Notes: generated by a model from the sequence alone, not told the origin. Shown: positions 34,238 through 43,493, counted from the stretch's first letter. The stretch is DNA of 64,000 nucleotides from Polyangiaceae bacterium (GCA_019637265.1 JAHBVY010000002.1:248001-312000); one strand, 5' to 3'. Program-made: numbers and translations.

Positions 34238-35557
34238 ATGGCAAGCAAGCGTCGTAGTACGTCGAGCTCACCAGCCGCCGCGCGCCGCGCGGTGGTGGTG
34301 GGCGGGCTCCGCACCCCCTTCGTCAAGGCGTTCACCCAGTTCACCCAGCTGGACACCATCGCGCTCGGCGTCGCCGCCACCGGCGGCCTGCTGAAGCGCC
34401 TGGAGCTCGCCGCCTCCGAGCTCGATGGCATCGTGTGGGGTGGGGTCATCTTGCCCCCCACCGCGCCCAACATCGCGCGGGAGATCGCGCTGGATCTCAG
34501 GCTCCCGCCGCGGGTGGAGGGCATGACGGTGACGCGCGCCTGCGCCTCGGGGCTCCAAGCCATCACCTTGGCCGCGGCGGCGATCGAGCGTGGTGAGGCG
34601 GACGTCCTGATCGCCGGTGGCTCGGACTCCACCAGCAACGCGCCCATCACCTTGCCCCCCAAGGTGACCCACAGCCTGGCGCCGCTCGCCCTGGGCAAGC
34701 CGACGCCCGGCGACTACCTCGCGGCGCTGAGCCAGCTCACGCCGATCAGTGAGGTCCTCCCGCGCCAACCGAAGATCGCCGAGCGCACCACGGGTGAGGT
34801 GATGGGGGAGAGCGCCGAGCGGATGGCGAAGCGCAACGGCATCACGCGGGAGGCGCAAGACGCCTTCGCGGCGCAGTCGCACCACCGCGCCGCAGCGGCG
34901 ATCGCGAGCGGCCGCTTCGCGGAGGAGGTGGCCGCGGTGGAGACGAAGCGCGGCTGGGTCCACACGGATGGCTTGGTCCGCGCGGACACCAGCGCGGAGA
35001 AGCTCTCCAAGCTGCGCCCGGTGTTCGCCAAGGGCGGCACCGTCACGGCGGGCAACGCGAGCCCGCTGACCGACGGCGCCGCCGCCGTGGTGCTGATGAG
35101 CGAGGAGCGCGCGAAGAGCCTCGGCTATCAGCCGCTCGCCGCGGTGAAGAGCTGGGCTTACGTCGGGGTGGATCCGGCGGATCAGCTGCTGATGGGGCCG
35201 GCCTTGGCCATGCCCAAGGCGCTCGAGCGCGCCGGGCTCACGCTGAAGGACGTCGGCCTCGTCGACATGCACGAGGCCTTCGCGGCGCAGGTGCTCAGCG
35301 TGCTCAAGATGCTCGGCAGCGCCGCGTTCGCGCGCGAGTTCTTGGGGCGCGATCAGGCGGTGGGCGAGCTCGCGCCAGAGGACATCAACCTGTTCGGCGG
35401 CTCGCTCGCGATTGGGCACCCGTTCGGCGCCACCGGGGCGCGCATGGTGACCACCATCTCGCGCGAGCTCGCCCAGGGCGACCGGGAGCTCGCGCTGCTG
35501 GGGATCTGCGCCGCGGGCGGCCTCGGCGCCGCCGCGGTGCTCGAGCGCGTCGCGTGA
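34238..35557 (+). CDS. Acetyl-CoA C-acyltransferase (FadI/FadA2-type thiolase)
   Basis: 439 residues from the ATG after GAGGAGA. Thiolase active-site residues are all visible: Cys102 in TRACASGLQA, His345 in DMHEAFAAQ, His394 in AIGHPFGATGAR and Cys424 in GICAAGGLG. It condenses or cleaves 3-ketoacyl-CoA in the cytoplasm. Length and motifs match the FadI type (longer than biosynthetic thiolases). With the MaoC dehydratase and FabG4 next to it, the cluster supplies three of the four steps of a fatty-acyl cycle; an enoyl reductase or acyl-CoA dehydrogenase is not in this window. A hairpin follows the stop. Confidence 0.92.
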   Translation: MASKRRSTSSSPAAARRAVVVGGLRTPFVKAFTQFTQLDTIALGVAATGGLLKRLELAASELDGIVWGGVILPPTAPNIAREIALDLRLPPRVEGMTVTRACASGLQAITLAAAAIERGEADVLIAGGSDSTSNAPITLPPKVTHSLAPLALGKPTPGDYLAALSQLTPISEVLPRQPKIAERTTGEVMGESAERMAKRNGITREAQDAFAAQSHHRAAAAIASGRFAEEVAAVETKRGWVHTDGLVRADTSAEKLSKLRPVFAKGGTVTAGNASPLTDGAAAVVLMSEERAKSLGYQPLAAVKSWAYVGVDPADQLLMGPALAMPKALERAGLTLKDVGLVDMHEAFAAQVLSVLKMLGSAAFAREFLGRDQAVGELAPEDINLFGGSLAIGHPFGATGARMVTTISRELAQGDRELALLGICAAGGLGAAAVLERVA

Positions 35558-35568
35558 AGCGGATGCAC

Positions 35569-35589
35569 GGGCGGGTTTGAAACCCGCCC
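35569..35589 (+). terminator. Hairpin in convergent gap after thiolase gene
   Basis: GGGCGGGTTT and AAACCCGCCC are perfectly complementary across one base. It lies 12 bp after the stop and could serve both converging genes; no U-run adjoins it. Confidence 0.5.
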
Positions 35590-35692
35590 CTACGATCTAC
35601 GTGTGGTCACGCGACGCGGTCGTCACTGCGACCGCTCGTAACGACCTTCGTCAGTCAGACGACTCAGCCACACACTGCGTCGTTGCGCCTAC

Positions 35693-35704
35693 CCGTCCAA
35701 CCCC
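35693..35704 (-). repeat. Degenerate copy of dispersed intergenic motif
   Basis: CCGTCCAACCCC (reverse complement GGGGTTGGACGG) in the convergent gap; only the middle of the motif is kept. Confidence 0.35.
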
Positions 35705-35764
35705 GCTCCCACCCTAAAAATTCCCGTAAGGAAATTGATGACTTCCGTTCGTCAGTAAAACTGA

Positions 35765-37411
35765 TCAGCCGTCGAGGATTTGGCGCACTTTGTTCAAGAG
35801 CGCGGCGGCGGAGAACGGCTTCTGCAGCAGGGCGTCGCCGGCGCCCTTGAGCCCCAGCCCCACGTTGGGGTGGTCGAGGTAGCCCGAGGTGTAGAGCACC
35901 CGGAGCTTCGGCGCTTGATTGCGCAGCTGCGAAGCGAGCTCCGGACCGCTCATGCCCGGCATCACCACGTCGGTGATGAGCAGCGCCACCTCAGCCGGCG
36001 CCTCACGGTAGCGCTCGATCGCGGCGTCACCCCCGTCCGCCTCCATCACCTGGTAGCCGGCTTGCGCCAGCACCTCGCGCAGCGTGAGCCGCACGTCGGC
36101 GTCGTCGTCCACCAAGAGCACCCGCTCGCCACCCCCGCGCGCCCCGAGCAGCGGCGCCGTGGGCTCCGCGAGCACCGGGACCTCCTCCGCCTTGGGGAAC
36201 CACAGGAAGAACGCGCTGCCGACATCGACCTGGCTCTCCACCCGGATCCGCCCGCCGCTCTGCTCGACGATGCCGTACACCGTGGAGAGCCCGAGCCCCG
36301 TCCCCTCCCCCGCCGCCTTGGTGGTGAAGAAGGGCTCGAACAGGTGACTGAGCGTCTCCTCGTCCATGCCCACGCCTTGATCGCGCACCGACAGGCGCAC
36401 GGCGCTCGCCCACGGCGCGTCGAGCTCCGCGCGCTGGGCGTCGCTGAGCGTCACCTCGGTCGTCTCCACGCTGACCACGCCGCCGCGCGCCATCGCGTCG
36501 CGCGCGTTCAGCACCAGGTTCAGGAGCACCTGCTCCAGGCGCGTCGCGTCCGCCACGACCGAGAGCGGCGTCTCCGACAGCTGGAAGGAGAGCCGCACGT
36601 CGCGGCGCATGAGCCGACTGAGTAGGCCATGCATCCCCGCCACCACCTGGTTCAAATCCAGCAGGCGCGGGGACAACACCTGGCGCCGACAGAAGGCCAA
36701 GAGCTGCTGCGTCAACGCCGAGCCCCGCCCCGTGAGCGCCTCCAGCTCCAGCAGGTGACCCTCCACCGAGCGGCCCTGGGTCAAATCCACGCGGATGAGC
36801 GCGGTGAGCATGTCGAAGGCGGTGAGCAGGTTGTTCAAGTCGTGCGCCACACCCCCCGCCATGCGCCCGAGCGCGTCCATGCGCTGCGAGTGCGCGAGCT
36901 GGTTCGCGAGATCGGTGCGCTCCGTGATGTCGCAGATGATCGAGTGGACCGCCTCGCGCCCCGCGTGCTGCACCGGCCCCGCGTACACCTGCACGTCGCG
37001 GACCTCGCCGCTCGCCAGGCGGTGCTTGAACTCGAAGTAAGAGCGGCGCTTCGTCCGCGCCGCTGACAACTCGCGAGCCACCAGCTCCTCCGGCAGCTGG
37101 TTCAAGTCCATCACGCGCAGCCGCTCGAGCTCCGCCTGGCTGTACCCGTAGAACGCCACCGCCGCGGGGTTGGCCTCGAGGATGCGGCCCGTCTCCGAGT
37201 CGATCAAGAGCTGGACAGCTGCGCTGCCTACGAAGCTATCGTGGACCCGCCGCGTGAGCTCCGTGACCTGGCGCTCGAGCTCCTCGACGCGCGTCGGCGG
37301 CGCGACCGCCGCCTCCTCGAGCCCGGAGTGCACCCCCGCCTCTCCCCGTCGTTCGTCGCCCGCCACGCCGCCAGCATATCGCGCGGGCGCCTCCACAAGT
37401 CGAAGTTTCAC
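35765..37411 (-). CDS. Hybrid histidine kinase (PAS-HisKA-HATPase-REC)
   Basis: 548 residues. A PAS domain (about 60-165: QLLIDSETGRILEANPAAVAFYGYS, ITERTDL) is followed by a dimerisation helix with phospho-acceptor His190 in MAGGVAHDLNNLLTA. The ATPase has N box VLNARDAMARGG and G boxes DQGVGMDEE and GEGTGLGLSTVYGIV. A receiver domain (VLLVDDDADVRLTL, phosphorylated Asp in LITDVVMPGMSG) ends the protein. No transmembrane segment is seen, so a cytosolic redox or ligand signal through PAS is likely. No output regulator gene is adjacent, so phosphotransfer presumably goes to an unlinked partner. Confidence 0.92.
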   Translation of the reverse strand: MKLRLVEAPARYAGGVAGDERRGEAGVHSGLEEAAVAPPTRVEELERQVTELTRRVHDSFVGSAAVQLLIDSETGRILEANPAAVAFYGYSQAELERLRVMDLNQLPEELVARELSAARTKRRSYFEFKHRLASGEVRDVQVYAGPVQHAGREAVHSIICDITERTDLANQLAHSQRMDALGRMAGGVAHDLNNLLTAFDMLTALIRVDLTQGRSVEGHLLELEALTGRGSALTQQLLAFCRRQVLSPRLLDLNQVVAGMHGLLSRLMRRDVRLSFQLSETPLSVVADATRLEQVLLNLVLNARDAMARGGVVSVETTEVTLSDAQRAELDAPWASAVRLSVRDQGVGMDEETLSHLFEPFFTTKAAGEGTGLGLSTVYGIVEQSGGRIRVESQVDVGSAFFLWFPKAEEVPVLAEPTAPLLGARGGGERVLLVDDDADVRLTLREVLAQAGYQVMEADGGDAAIERYREAPAEVALLITDVVMPGMSGPELASQLRNQAPKLRVLYTSGYLDHPNVGLGLKGAGDALLQKPFSAAALLNKVRQILDG

Positions 37412-37511
37412 CGTCGAAAACCTCGGTCCGTCGCCCGCTGGGTCGAGGCCCCCGCAGGATGAGGCCCAGCGCCGAAAGGACGGGCACCCGCCCGTCAGGG
37501 GAGCAGCCCGC

Positions 37512-39950
37512 TCAAGGCCCGCTCTTGATGCGGATGGGGAGCAGCATCGCCTCCTCCGCCGAGGCTGGCTCGTAGAGCATCGCGTACGCAGCGCGGCTCG
37601 CCAGCACCCGCTTCATGTAGCGGCGCGTCTCGGTGAAGGGGATCGCCTCCACCCACAGGTCGAAATCCAGGTTGGGGCGCTCCCGGAGCCAGCGCCGCGG
37701 CCGACCCGGGCCGGCGTTGTACCCAGGGATCGCCATCAGCGGGTGATCGGGGAACGTCTTCAGCAGATCGGCCAAGGCGCGGCTCCCGAGGGTGATGCTG
37801 ATGTTGGGGCGCTTGAGGGCCGCCGGGGTGTGGGGCAGGCCCTTGGCGTACAGCTTGGCAGTGGGGACGATGACCTGCATCAGGCCGTAGGCGGCGGCGG
37901 GGCTCTCCGCATCTGGATCGAACGCCGACTCCTCACGCATCACGGCGTACACCAGGCTCTCCGGCACGCCGGTGGCGCGGGCGTGCTGCTTCACCAGCGC
38001 GTGATAGGGGCGCGGGAAGGCGATCTCCCAGGGCTGGATCCAGTCGCCCGCGGGCCAACGCTCGGGCCAGTCCGTGAGGAGCCCGCGCGCCACCCCGTGG
38101 CTCAGGTTCGCCGAGCCGGCCCGCGCGTAGAGCAGCGCCACGCCCCACAGCACCGCCGGGGTGTTGCCGCGGTGGGCGATTTGGAGCGCGCCGATCTCCC
38201 GCCGCGCTCCAGCGAGATCGCCCACCCGCGCCAGCTCCAGCGCGCGCACGAAGCCGGGCTGCTCGAACTCCGGGCGCTGCTCGAAGCTGAACGGTTGCCG
38301 CACGGAACCATCCATCGCCTCGTCGCGCACCCGGCGCGCGCGCTGGGGATCCAGATCGTGAAGGCGCGAGTACGCGTGGAGCATGTAGTACGAGAGCGGG
38401 AGCTGCCGCACGATGCCCTCGTACTCGGCCAGCGCCTGCTCGCGCTCCCCCTGCTGCATCAAGGCGCGCGCGAGGAAATAGCGCTCGCGCCCGGCGTACT
38501 CACGACCGCGCGCGCCCTCGCGCGGCGCCGCGAGCTTCGCCGCGCGTGACAACACCACCAGCGCGCCGGAGAAGTCGCCGCGCTCGATGCGCCGCATCGC
38601 CAGCCGGAACACCCCGTCGAGCACCATGTCGCCCTCGGGGTAGTCGCGATCCATGGTGCTGAGCAGCTCCGTGAAGCGCTTCTCGATGCCGAGCTCATAG
38701 AAGGAGAACGCCGCCCTCATGCGCGCATCGTCAGCCAACCGATGCTTCGGGAAGCGCCGCTCGAGATCCGCGAAGCGCTCGGTCGCCTGCGTGTGGCGGC
38801 CATCGCGCGAAGCGTACAGCCCCGCCAAGTAGAGCATACGCGCGGACAAGTCGTCGTCCCCCTGGCAGCGCCGGATCGGCTCCGCGAGGAGGTCCGCGGC
38901 CTTGCCGCGCTGGCGCTTGGAGTCGAGCGCCTTGGCGCGCACCAGGACCAGCTCGCAGCCGGCGTTCGAGTAGCGCTCCGCCTGGCTCAGCTGCGACAAC
39001 ACCGCCTCCGCCGCTTCATCAGCAGCGCTGTCCAAGCCGGACTCCTGCATGGCGCGGATCCGCACCAGCTCGAGCTCCAAGCCGAGCCGATCGTGGCGCC
39101 GCCGCACGTCCTCGGGCAACAGCGCCAGCGCCTCGGCCTCCAGCCGCTCCGCCTGCGCGCGCTGGGCGTTCCCCCGTGGATTCTCGATCCGCGCGCGCCG
39201 CGCCCAGAGGAGGGCGAGCTCCGTATCGGCGCGCGCCACCTCCGGGCTCGCGCCGCTCGCCTTGGCGCGACCGAGCAACGCCGATGCCAGGCGCAGCGCG
39301 GTGTTCACGCGATCGCTCGGGCGCTCACGCGCGAGGTGCCGGGTGAAGCTCTCGATGGCGACGTCCACCTGCCCCGCGCCCAGCGCCACGTCGCCGGTGA
39401 GCAGGTCCACCTCTTCTTCCAGCGGGGGCGCGCGCTCCACCTGCCGCAGCCAGCCGAGCGCCTCATCGAACTTGCCGTCACGCGCCGAGAGCCGCGCCAG
39501 GGCGAGCCGGGCGTAGCGCTGGAGCGGCCAGCTCGGTTCGGCTGCCTTACTGTACGCCGCGATCGCGAGCGCGCCTTGCCCCGCCTGCTCCCGCAGCCGC
39601 CCGAGCAAGTACCACCACGCCGGCAAGTCCTCCGCCGGGAGCTCCCGCTGCTTGGCGGTGAAGTGCTGCTCGAGCTGCCTGGCCGCCTCCCCGACCTTGC
39701 CTTGCTCGGCAGCGGCGCGCACCGACGTGAGCTCGGGCAAGGCGAGCAGCGGCGTGAACTCTCGCAGGTCCAATGTGCGCGGCGGCACCGGCGCGGGCGG
39801 CTCCGCCGAGCTCACGCTGCCCGCGTCGAGCCCCATCGGCGTGGCCACGCCGTGGCCCGCTGGCGGCGCCGTGGGCCCCGAGCAACCGGCCACCGAGCAA
39901 CCGACCACGAGCCCCACGAACGGCAGCACGCCCGCGAGCCGGCGCCTCAA
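37512..39950 (-). CDS. slt: Soluble lytic murein transglycosylase (Slt), lipoprotein
   Basis: About 812 residues from a TTG at 39948-39950 that overlaps the upstream stop (TTGA). The frame is open further upstream but there overlaps the coding frame of the coiled-coil gene, so the TTG is preferred. The N-terminus is a lipoprotein signal (LAGVLPFVGLVVGCSVAGC). A long superhelical TPR-like region (about 40-620) precedes the catalytic SLT domain: VYAVMREESAFDPDAESPAAAYGLMQVI, catalytic Glu near 674, AIPGYNAGPGRPRRWLRER and YMKRVLASRAAYAMLY. It cleaves glycan strands to 1,6-anhydro ends in the periplasm. Confidence 0.88.
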   Translation of the reverse strand: MRRRLAGVLPFVGLVVGCSVAGCSGPTAPPAGHGVATPMGLDAGSVSSAEPPAPVPPRTLDLREFTPLLALPELTSVRAAAEQGKVGEAARQLEQHFTAKQRELPAEDLPAWWYLLGRLREQAGQGALAIAAYSKAAEPSWPLQRYARLALARLSARDGKFDEALGWLRQVERAPPLEEEVDLLTGDVALGAGQVDVAIESFTRHLARERPSDRVNTALRLASALLGRAKASGASPEVARADTELALLWARRARIENPRGNAQRAQAERLEAEALALLPEDVRRRHDRLGLELELVRIRAMQESGLDSAADEAAEAVLSQLSQAERYSNAGCELVLVRAKALDSKRQRGKAADLLAEPIRRCQGDDDLSARMLYLAGLYASRDGRHTQATERFADLERRFPKHRLADDARMRAAFSFYELGIEKRFTELLSTMDRDYPEGDMVLDGVFRLAMRRIERGDFSGALVVLSRAAKLAAPREGARGREYAGRERYFLARALMQQGEREQALAEYEGIVRQLPLSYYMLHAYSRLHDLDPQRARRVRDEAMDGSVRQPFSFEQRPEFEQPGFVRALELARVGDLAGARREIGALQIAHRGNTPAVLWGVALLYARAGSANLSHGVARGLLTDWPERWPAGDWIQPWEIAFPRPYHALVKQHARATGVPESLVYAVMREESAFDPDAESPAAAYGLMQVIVPTAKLYAKGLPHTPAALKRPNISITLGSRALADLLKTFPDHPLMAIPGYNAGPGRPRRWLRERPNLDFDLWVEAIPFTETRRYMKRVLASRAAYAMLYEPASAEEAMLLPIRIKSGP

Positions 39951-40435
39951 CCTCGACCCCCGCGGCGCGCCATCCAAATCTCCAGTGCCTGATCTTCGAG
40001 CGCGAGCTCCGCCGCGCGATCTTGCTCTGCCTGCCAACCCGCGCGATGTCGCGCCACCGCGTTGGCGTCGGCGTCCGCCTGGGCCAAGGCCTGACGCGCC
40101 CGGCGCTCCGCCGTGCTCGCCTGGGAGAGCTCGGCCTCGCGTGCGCGCTCCGTGCGGCGGCTCGCGGCGACCTCCTCCGCCGCGCGCTCTTGCCAACGCG
40201 CGAGCCCCTGAAGCTCCCCCGCCGACACCGTCCCAGCGTCCGCCCGCGCGGCCTCCTCCGCCAGCACGGCCTGGACCCGCGCCTCCTCCGCCTGGCGCGC
40301 CGCCGCTGCCTGAGCCAGCCGCTCCCCCGCGCGCCGCGCCTCGACGGTGCGCGCCGCGACGCGGTGCGTCTCCTGCTCGACCCGTTGGTCACGGAGCCGC
40401 CCCAAAGCGTCCAGTGGGTAGCGCCGCCTCACCAC
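39947..40435 (-). CDS. FliJ/YscO-like coiled-coil protein
   Basis: 162 residues, almost wholly Ala/Glu/Arg/Gln heptads (YPLDALGRLRDQRVEQETHRVAARTVEARRAGERLAQAAAARQAEEARVQ). The N-terminal R-x-Y-P-L-x-x-L-x-x-L-R and continuous helix resemble FliJ or the type III secretion stalk YscO, which join the export ATPase to the gate. No other flagellar or secretion gene is in the window, so this is a fold-level guess. Its TGA overlaps the TTG start of slt, implying translational coupling. An alternative is a generic coiled-coil factor helping the transglycosylase. Confidence 0.6.
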   Translation of the reverse strand: MVRRRYPLDALGRLRDQRVEQETHRVAARTVEARRAGERLAQAAAARQAEEARVQAVLAEEAARADAGTVSAGELQGLARWQERAAEEVAASRRTERAREAELSQASTAERRARQALAQADADANAVARHRAGWQAEQDRAAELALEDQALEIWMARRGGRG

Positions 40436-40830
40436 CCCTGGAACCTAACCCAATCCCAGGCGCTCGGCGAAATCCCGCAGCGAATTCTGGCGGAGGACGC
40501 TGGCGCCGTCCCGGAGGCTGCGGCGCGAGCCGGCCAGCGACTGCGGGGACGCCACGCTGTCCTGTGGCGCTACCAACCCCCAAACCCGGCTACCTAGTCA
40601 GGGAAACGGCGCTCGCCAGCGCCGTTGGGCAGTCAGCTCACCTTGACGTTCACCACCGTCAGGTGGTCAGCTCACCTCGGCACGCTCGATGGTGTGCCGC
40701 CAGAGCGCCGTTAGGTAGTCAGCTCTCCTTTGACGCTCGATGAGGTTCACCACCGCCAAGTGGTCAGCTCACCTCGGCACGCTCGATGGTGGTGCGCACC
40801 GCCAGAGCGCCGTTAGATAGTCAGCTCACC
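40436..40830. other. Intergenic gap filled with repeats
   Basis: 395 bp between sdaA and the coiled-coil gene. It contains a dispersed-motif copy at 40573-40587 and five copies of GTCAGCTCACCT-type units. No gene is supported. Confidence 0.55.
40573..40587 (-). repeat. Copy of dispersed intergenic motif (reverse)
   Basis: CCAACCCCCAAACCC, reverse complement GGGTTTGGGGGTTGG; the ACGGCACC half is replaced. Confidence 0.45.
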
Positions 40831-40831
40831 T
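40632..40831 (+). repeat. Imperfect tandem repeats derived from the sdaA 3' end
   Basis: GTCAGCTCACCT or a one-base variant occurs at 40632, 40666, 40718, 40763 and 40820. The neighbours GGCACGCTCGATGGT and CGCCAGAGCGCCGTTAG are also duplicated. The last unit runs into the sdaA stop and last codons, so the array looks like slipped copies of the gene end. Confidence 0.7.
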
Positions 40832-42210
40832 CAGCACTCGATGATGTTCACCGCCAGGCCGCCGCGAGCCGTCTCTTTGTACTTGCGGTTCATGTCGGCG
40901 CCGGTGGCTCGCATGGTGGCGATCACCTTGTCGAGTGAGATGTTGTGCTGACCATCGCCCGACAGCGCCAGGCGCGCCGCGTTGATGGCCTTGATGCTGC
41001 CCATCGCGTTGCGCTCGATGCACGGCACCTGCACCAGGCCACCCACCGGATCGCAGGTGAGGCCCAGGTTGTGCTCCATGCCGATCTCCGCGGCGTTCTC
41101 CACCTGCTCCGGGGTGCCGCCGAGCACCTCGGTGAGGCCCGCCGCCGCCATGGAGCACGCCACCCCCACCTCACCCTGACACCCCACCTCCGCGCCGCTG
41201 ATGCTGGCGTTCAGCTTGTAGAGGATGCCGATGGCGCCCGCGACGAGCAGGAAGCGCACCACACCATCCTCATCCGAGTTGGGGCAGAAGTGCCGGTAGT
41301 AGTGGATGACCGCCGGGATGATCCCCGCGGCGCCGTTGGTCGGCGCCGTCACCACGCGCCCCCCCGCGGCGTTCTCCTCGTTCACCGCCAAGGCGTACAG
41401 GTTCACCCAGTCGATCACGCGCATCGGGTCCTGCTCCGCGCGCGGATCGTGCTTGAGCCGGCGGTACCACGCCGGCGCGCGCCGGCGCACCTTCAAGCCA
41501 CCCGGTAAGATCCCTTCGCGCTCGCAGCCGCGCTGCACCGAGCGGCGCATCACCTCCCAACGACCGAGCAGCCCCTCATAGATCTCCTGCTCCGTGCGCC
41601 AGATGGACTCGTTCTTCAGCATCAGGGTGCTGATGCTGAGCCCGCTCTCCTCGGCGTGGCGCAAGAGCTCGGCGCCCGATCGAAAGCCGTAGGGCTGCTC
41701 CCCCACGCCGCTCTCCACCAGCGGCGCCTCGCGATCCACGTCGCCGCCCACCACGAAGCCGCCGCCCACCGAGTAATACTCGCGCCTCCGCAGCAGCTCT
41801 CCCGCCGCGTCGAACGCCGAGAACCGCATGCCGTTCGGGTGCGCCGGCAGCCGCTCGCGGCGATGGAACACGATGTCCGTTTCCTTGCGGAATTTAATGA
41901 CGTGACCGCCGTCGAGCTCGAGGCGCTGCTGTTCGGTGATCTGACGAAAACGCTCGGGCACCGTGTCTGGCTCGACCCCCTCGGGCGTCTCACCCAAGAG
42001 CCCCATCACCACCGCGAGATCCGAGCCGTGACCCTTACCGGTGTGCCCCAGCGAGCCGAACAGCTCCACCATCACGCGCTCACACGCGCCGAGGTGCCCC
42101 TCGTCCCGTAGCCCGGCGACGAACCGGCGCGCCGCGCGCATCGGGCCCACGGTGTGAGAGCTCGAAGGTCCGATCCCAATGCTGAACAGGTCGAACACGC
42201 TGATGGCCAT
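40831..42210 (-). CDS. sdaA: L-serine ammonia-lyase (single-chain, iron-sulfur)
   Basis: 459 residues, the full single-polypeptide form. It deaminates L-serine to pyruvate using an oxygen-sensitive [4Fe-4S] cluster. The beta-like N-terminal part ([24 protein letters not shown]) and the alpha part ([72 protein letters not shown]) are both intact, with the cluster Cys residues present. The ending [12 protein letters not shown] keeps the C-terminal Cys typical of the family. It stands alone, with an FHA-protein gene 150 bp downstream on the same strand side. Confidence 0.95.
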   Translation of the reverse strand: MAISVFDLFSIGIGPSSSHTVGPMRAARRFVAGLRDEGHLGACERVMVELFGSLGHTGKGHGSDLAVVMGLLGETPEGVEPDTVPERFRQITEQQRLELDGGHVIKFRKETDIVFHRRERLPAHPNGMRFSAFDAAGELLRRREYYSVGGGFVVGGDVDREAPLVESGVGEQPYGFRSGAELLRHAEESGLSISTLMLKNESIWRTEQEIYEGLLGRWEVMRRSVQRGCEREGILPGGLKVRRRAPAWYRRLKHDPRAEQDPMRVIDWVNLYALAVNEENAAGGRVVTAPTNGAAGIIPAVIHYYRHFCPNSDEDGVVRFLLVAGAIGILYKLNASISGAEVGCQGEVGVACSMAAAGLTEVLGGTPEQVENAAEIGMEHNLGLTCDPVGGLVQVPCIERNAMGSIKAINAARLALSGDGQHNISLDKVIATMRATGADMNRKYKETARGGLAVNIIEC

Positions 42211-42255
42211 GCGGCTCTAATACTGCGCGCCGCGGTGAAAGCGAGTCGGCGTGAA

Positions 42256-42293
42256 TGACGCAGCGCACCGCGTGGTTGACGCAGCGCACCGCG
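42256..42293 (+). repeat. 21-bp direct repeat
   Basis: TGACGCAGCGCACCGCG at 42256-42272 and 42277-42293, in the gap just upstream of the sdaA start. Confidence 0.6.
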
Positions 42294-42360
42294 ATGGAAC
42301 CCCGCGCGTCACCGACGCCACCACGCGCCGCGTCAAAGCGCGTCATGACCCCCCAAGGCG

Positions 42361-43203
42361 CTACAGCGGGTCGGGCAGCGCGATGCCCCGCGCGCAGCGA
42401 TCCAGCTCGGCCTCCTCGACCCGCCCCACCAGCGTGGCCAGGAGCCCGCGGTAAGTCGCGATCTCCACCGGCGAGATCCCCGGGACACAGCGCAGCGCGC
42501 GCTCGAGCTCATCGTACACGCGGTCTTCCATGGGGCGCTCCGCGCGCGTGAAGAGGCGCACCACGTAGTCACCCCAGCGCGCGTCCTTGCAGGCGAGGCA
42601 CAGCTTGAGCGCGTAGCGCGCCGCGAGGGAGAGCTGATCATCCGTCAGCTCCTCGCCCTGATTGACGGCCTCCATCACGCGGGCCAGGGGCTCAGCGAGC
42701 ACCTCCTCCGCCGCGGTGAGGCGCCCTGACGCCAGCACGCGATCCGCCAGGCGCGCCGCGTAGTCGAGATCGAGCTCGGTGAGCGTGGAGGGCACGGGCG
42801 GCACCGACGGCGGCTCCACCGGCCCGAGCTCCACCACCGAAATGGACGCCGAGTCACGCAGCGCCTCCCCCACGCTGAACGCGAACTCCTCCCCACCGAT
42901 CAAGAAGCGATCACCATCCCGAAGCTGCACCGGCTCGAGCAGCCGCTCATCGTTGAGCCACACGCCGTTCGCGCTGCCCAAGTCTTGCAACACCACGCCG
43001 CGCTGCGTCACCCGCACCACCGCGTGGTTGCGCGACACCCGCACGTCCTCGAGCGGGAACTGCGCCACCGGGTTGCGCCCGATGAAATATTCCCCGACGG
43101 TCAGCTGAACCTCGCGATCACGCGTCGTGAGCCAGAAGCTTGGGGTGTCCTGACCATCCGGCGCCAGGCGCTCCACGACACTGATCCGACCCAGCTTCTT
43201 CAC
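42361..43203 (-). CDS. FHA-domain protein
   Basis: 280 residues. The forkhead-associated domain (about 33-112) has its phosphothreonine-binding residues: GEYFIGRNP (Arg43), VSRNH (57-60) and LGSANGVWLN (Asn79). The remaining about 165 residues are helical (DRVLASGRLTAAEEVLAEPLARVMEAV, YALKLCLACKDARWGDYVVRLFT) and unrecognised, perhaps a TPR-like oligomer. FHA proteins read Thr phosphorylation made by Ser/Thr kinases such as the two at 23796 and 26339; that link is inferred. No membrane segment is seen. Confidence 0.85.
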   Translation of the reverse strand: MKKLGRISVVERLAPDGQDTPSFWLTTRDREVQLTVGEYFIGRNPVAQFPLEDVRVSRNHAVVRVTQRGVVLQDLGSANGVWLNDERLLEPVQLRDGDRFLIGGEEFAFSVGEALRDSASISVVELGPVEPPSVPPVPSTLTELDLDYAARLADRVLASGRLTAAEEVLAEPLARVMEAVNQGEELTDDQLSLAARYALKLCLACKDARWGDYVVRLFTRAERPMEDRVYDELERALRCVPGISPVEIATYRGLLATLVGRVEEAELDRCARGIALPDPL

Positions 43204-43330
43204 GCTATCCCCAATTTAGGGGATAGCCCCGCCATCGCCAAAGCCCCTCGTGCGGAAAAGCCCAGTCGCCCGAGCAGGACGCTCGACCTGCTTCGATCTC
43301 CCCGTGCGGCCTCGCTCGTCCGCCCAGGCT

Positions 43331-43430
43331 TCGATTGGGAGCGCTCTGCCTAGATTGGAAACGCTCTGCCTAGATTGGAAGCGCCCTGCTTCGATTGGGA
43401 GCGCTCTGCTCTAAATTGGAGGCGCATTGC
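43331..43430 (+). repeat. 20-bp minisatellite, five units
   Basis: Units starting at 43331, 43351, 43371, 43391 and 43411 share [TC]-x-x-ATTGG-[GA]-A-[GA]-GCGC-x-x-TGC. The first four are exactly 20 bp, while the fifth has a one-base insertion and more changes. Confidence 0.8.
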
Positions 43431-43493
43431 GGCCAGGGCCCGAGCGCGCGGGCCACGTCTCACCTGCTGGGGCGTGTAGGTGCGCCTCCTCAC

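Noticed and set aside
36640-36665. tRNA-like GGTTCAAATCC string
   Set aside because: Inside the histidine kinase gene in a conserved coding part, and no acceptor or anticodon stems can be built around it.
39951-40196. N-terminal extension of Slt to 40196
   Set aside because: It would overlap the whole second half of the coiled-coil gene and place the lipoprotein signal internally.
40632-40831. Possible CRISPR array
   Set aside because: Repeat units are short, imperfect and of irregular spacing (34-57 bp), the spacers are themselves repeated, and there are no cas genes.
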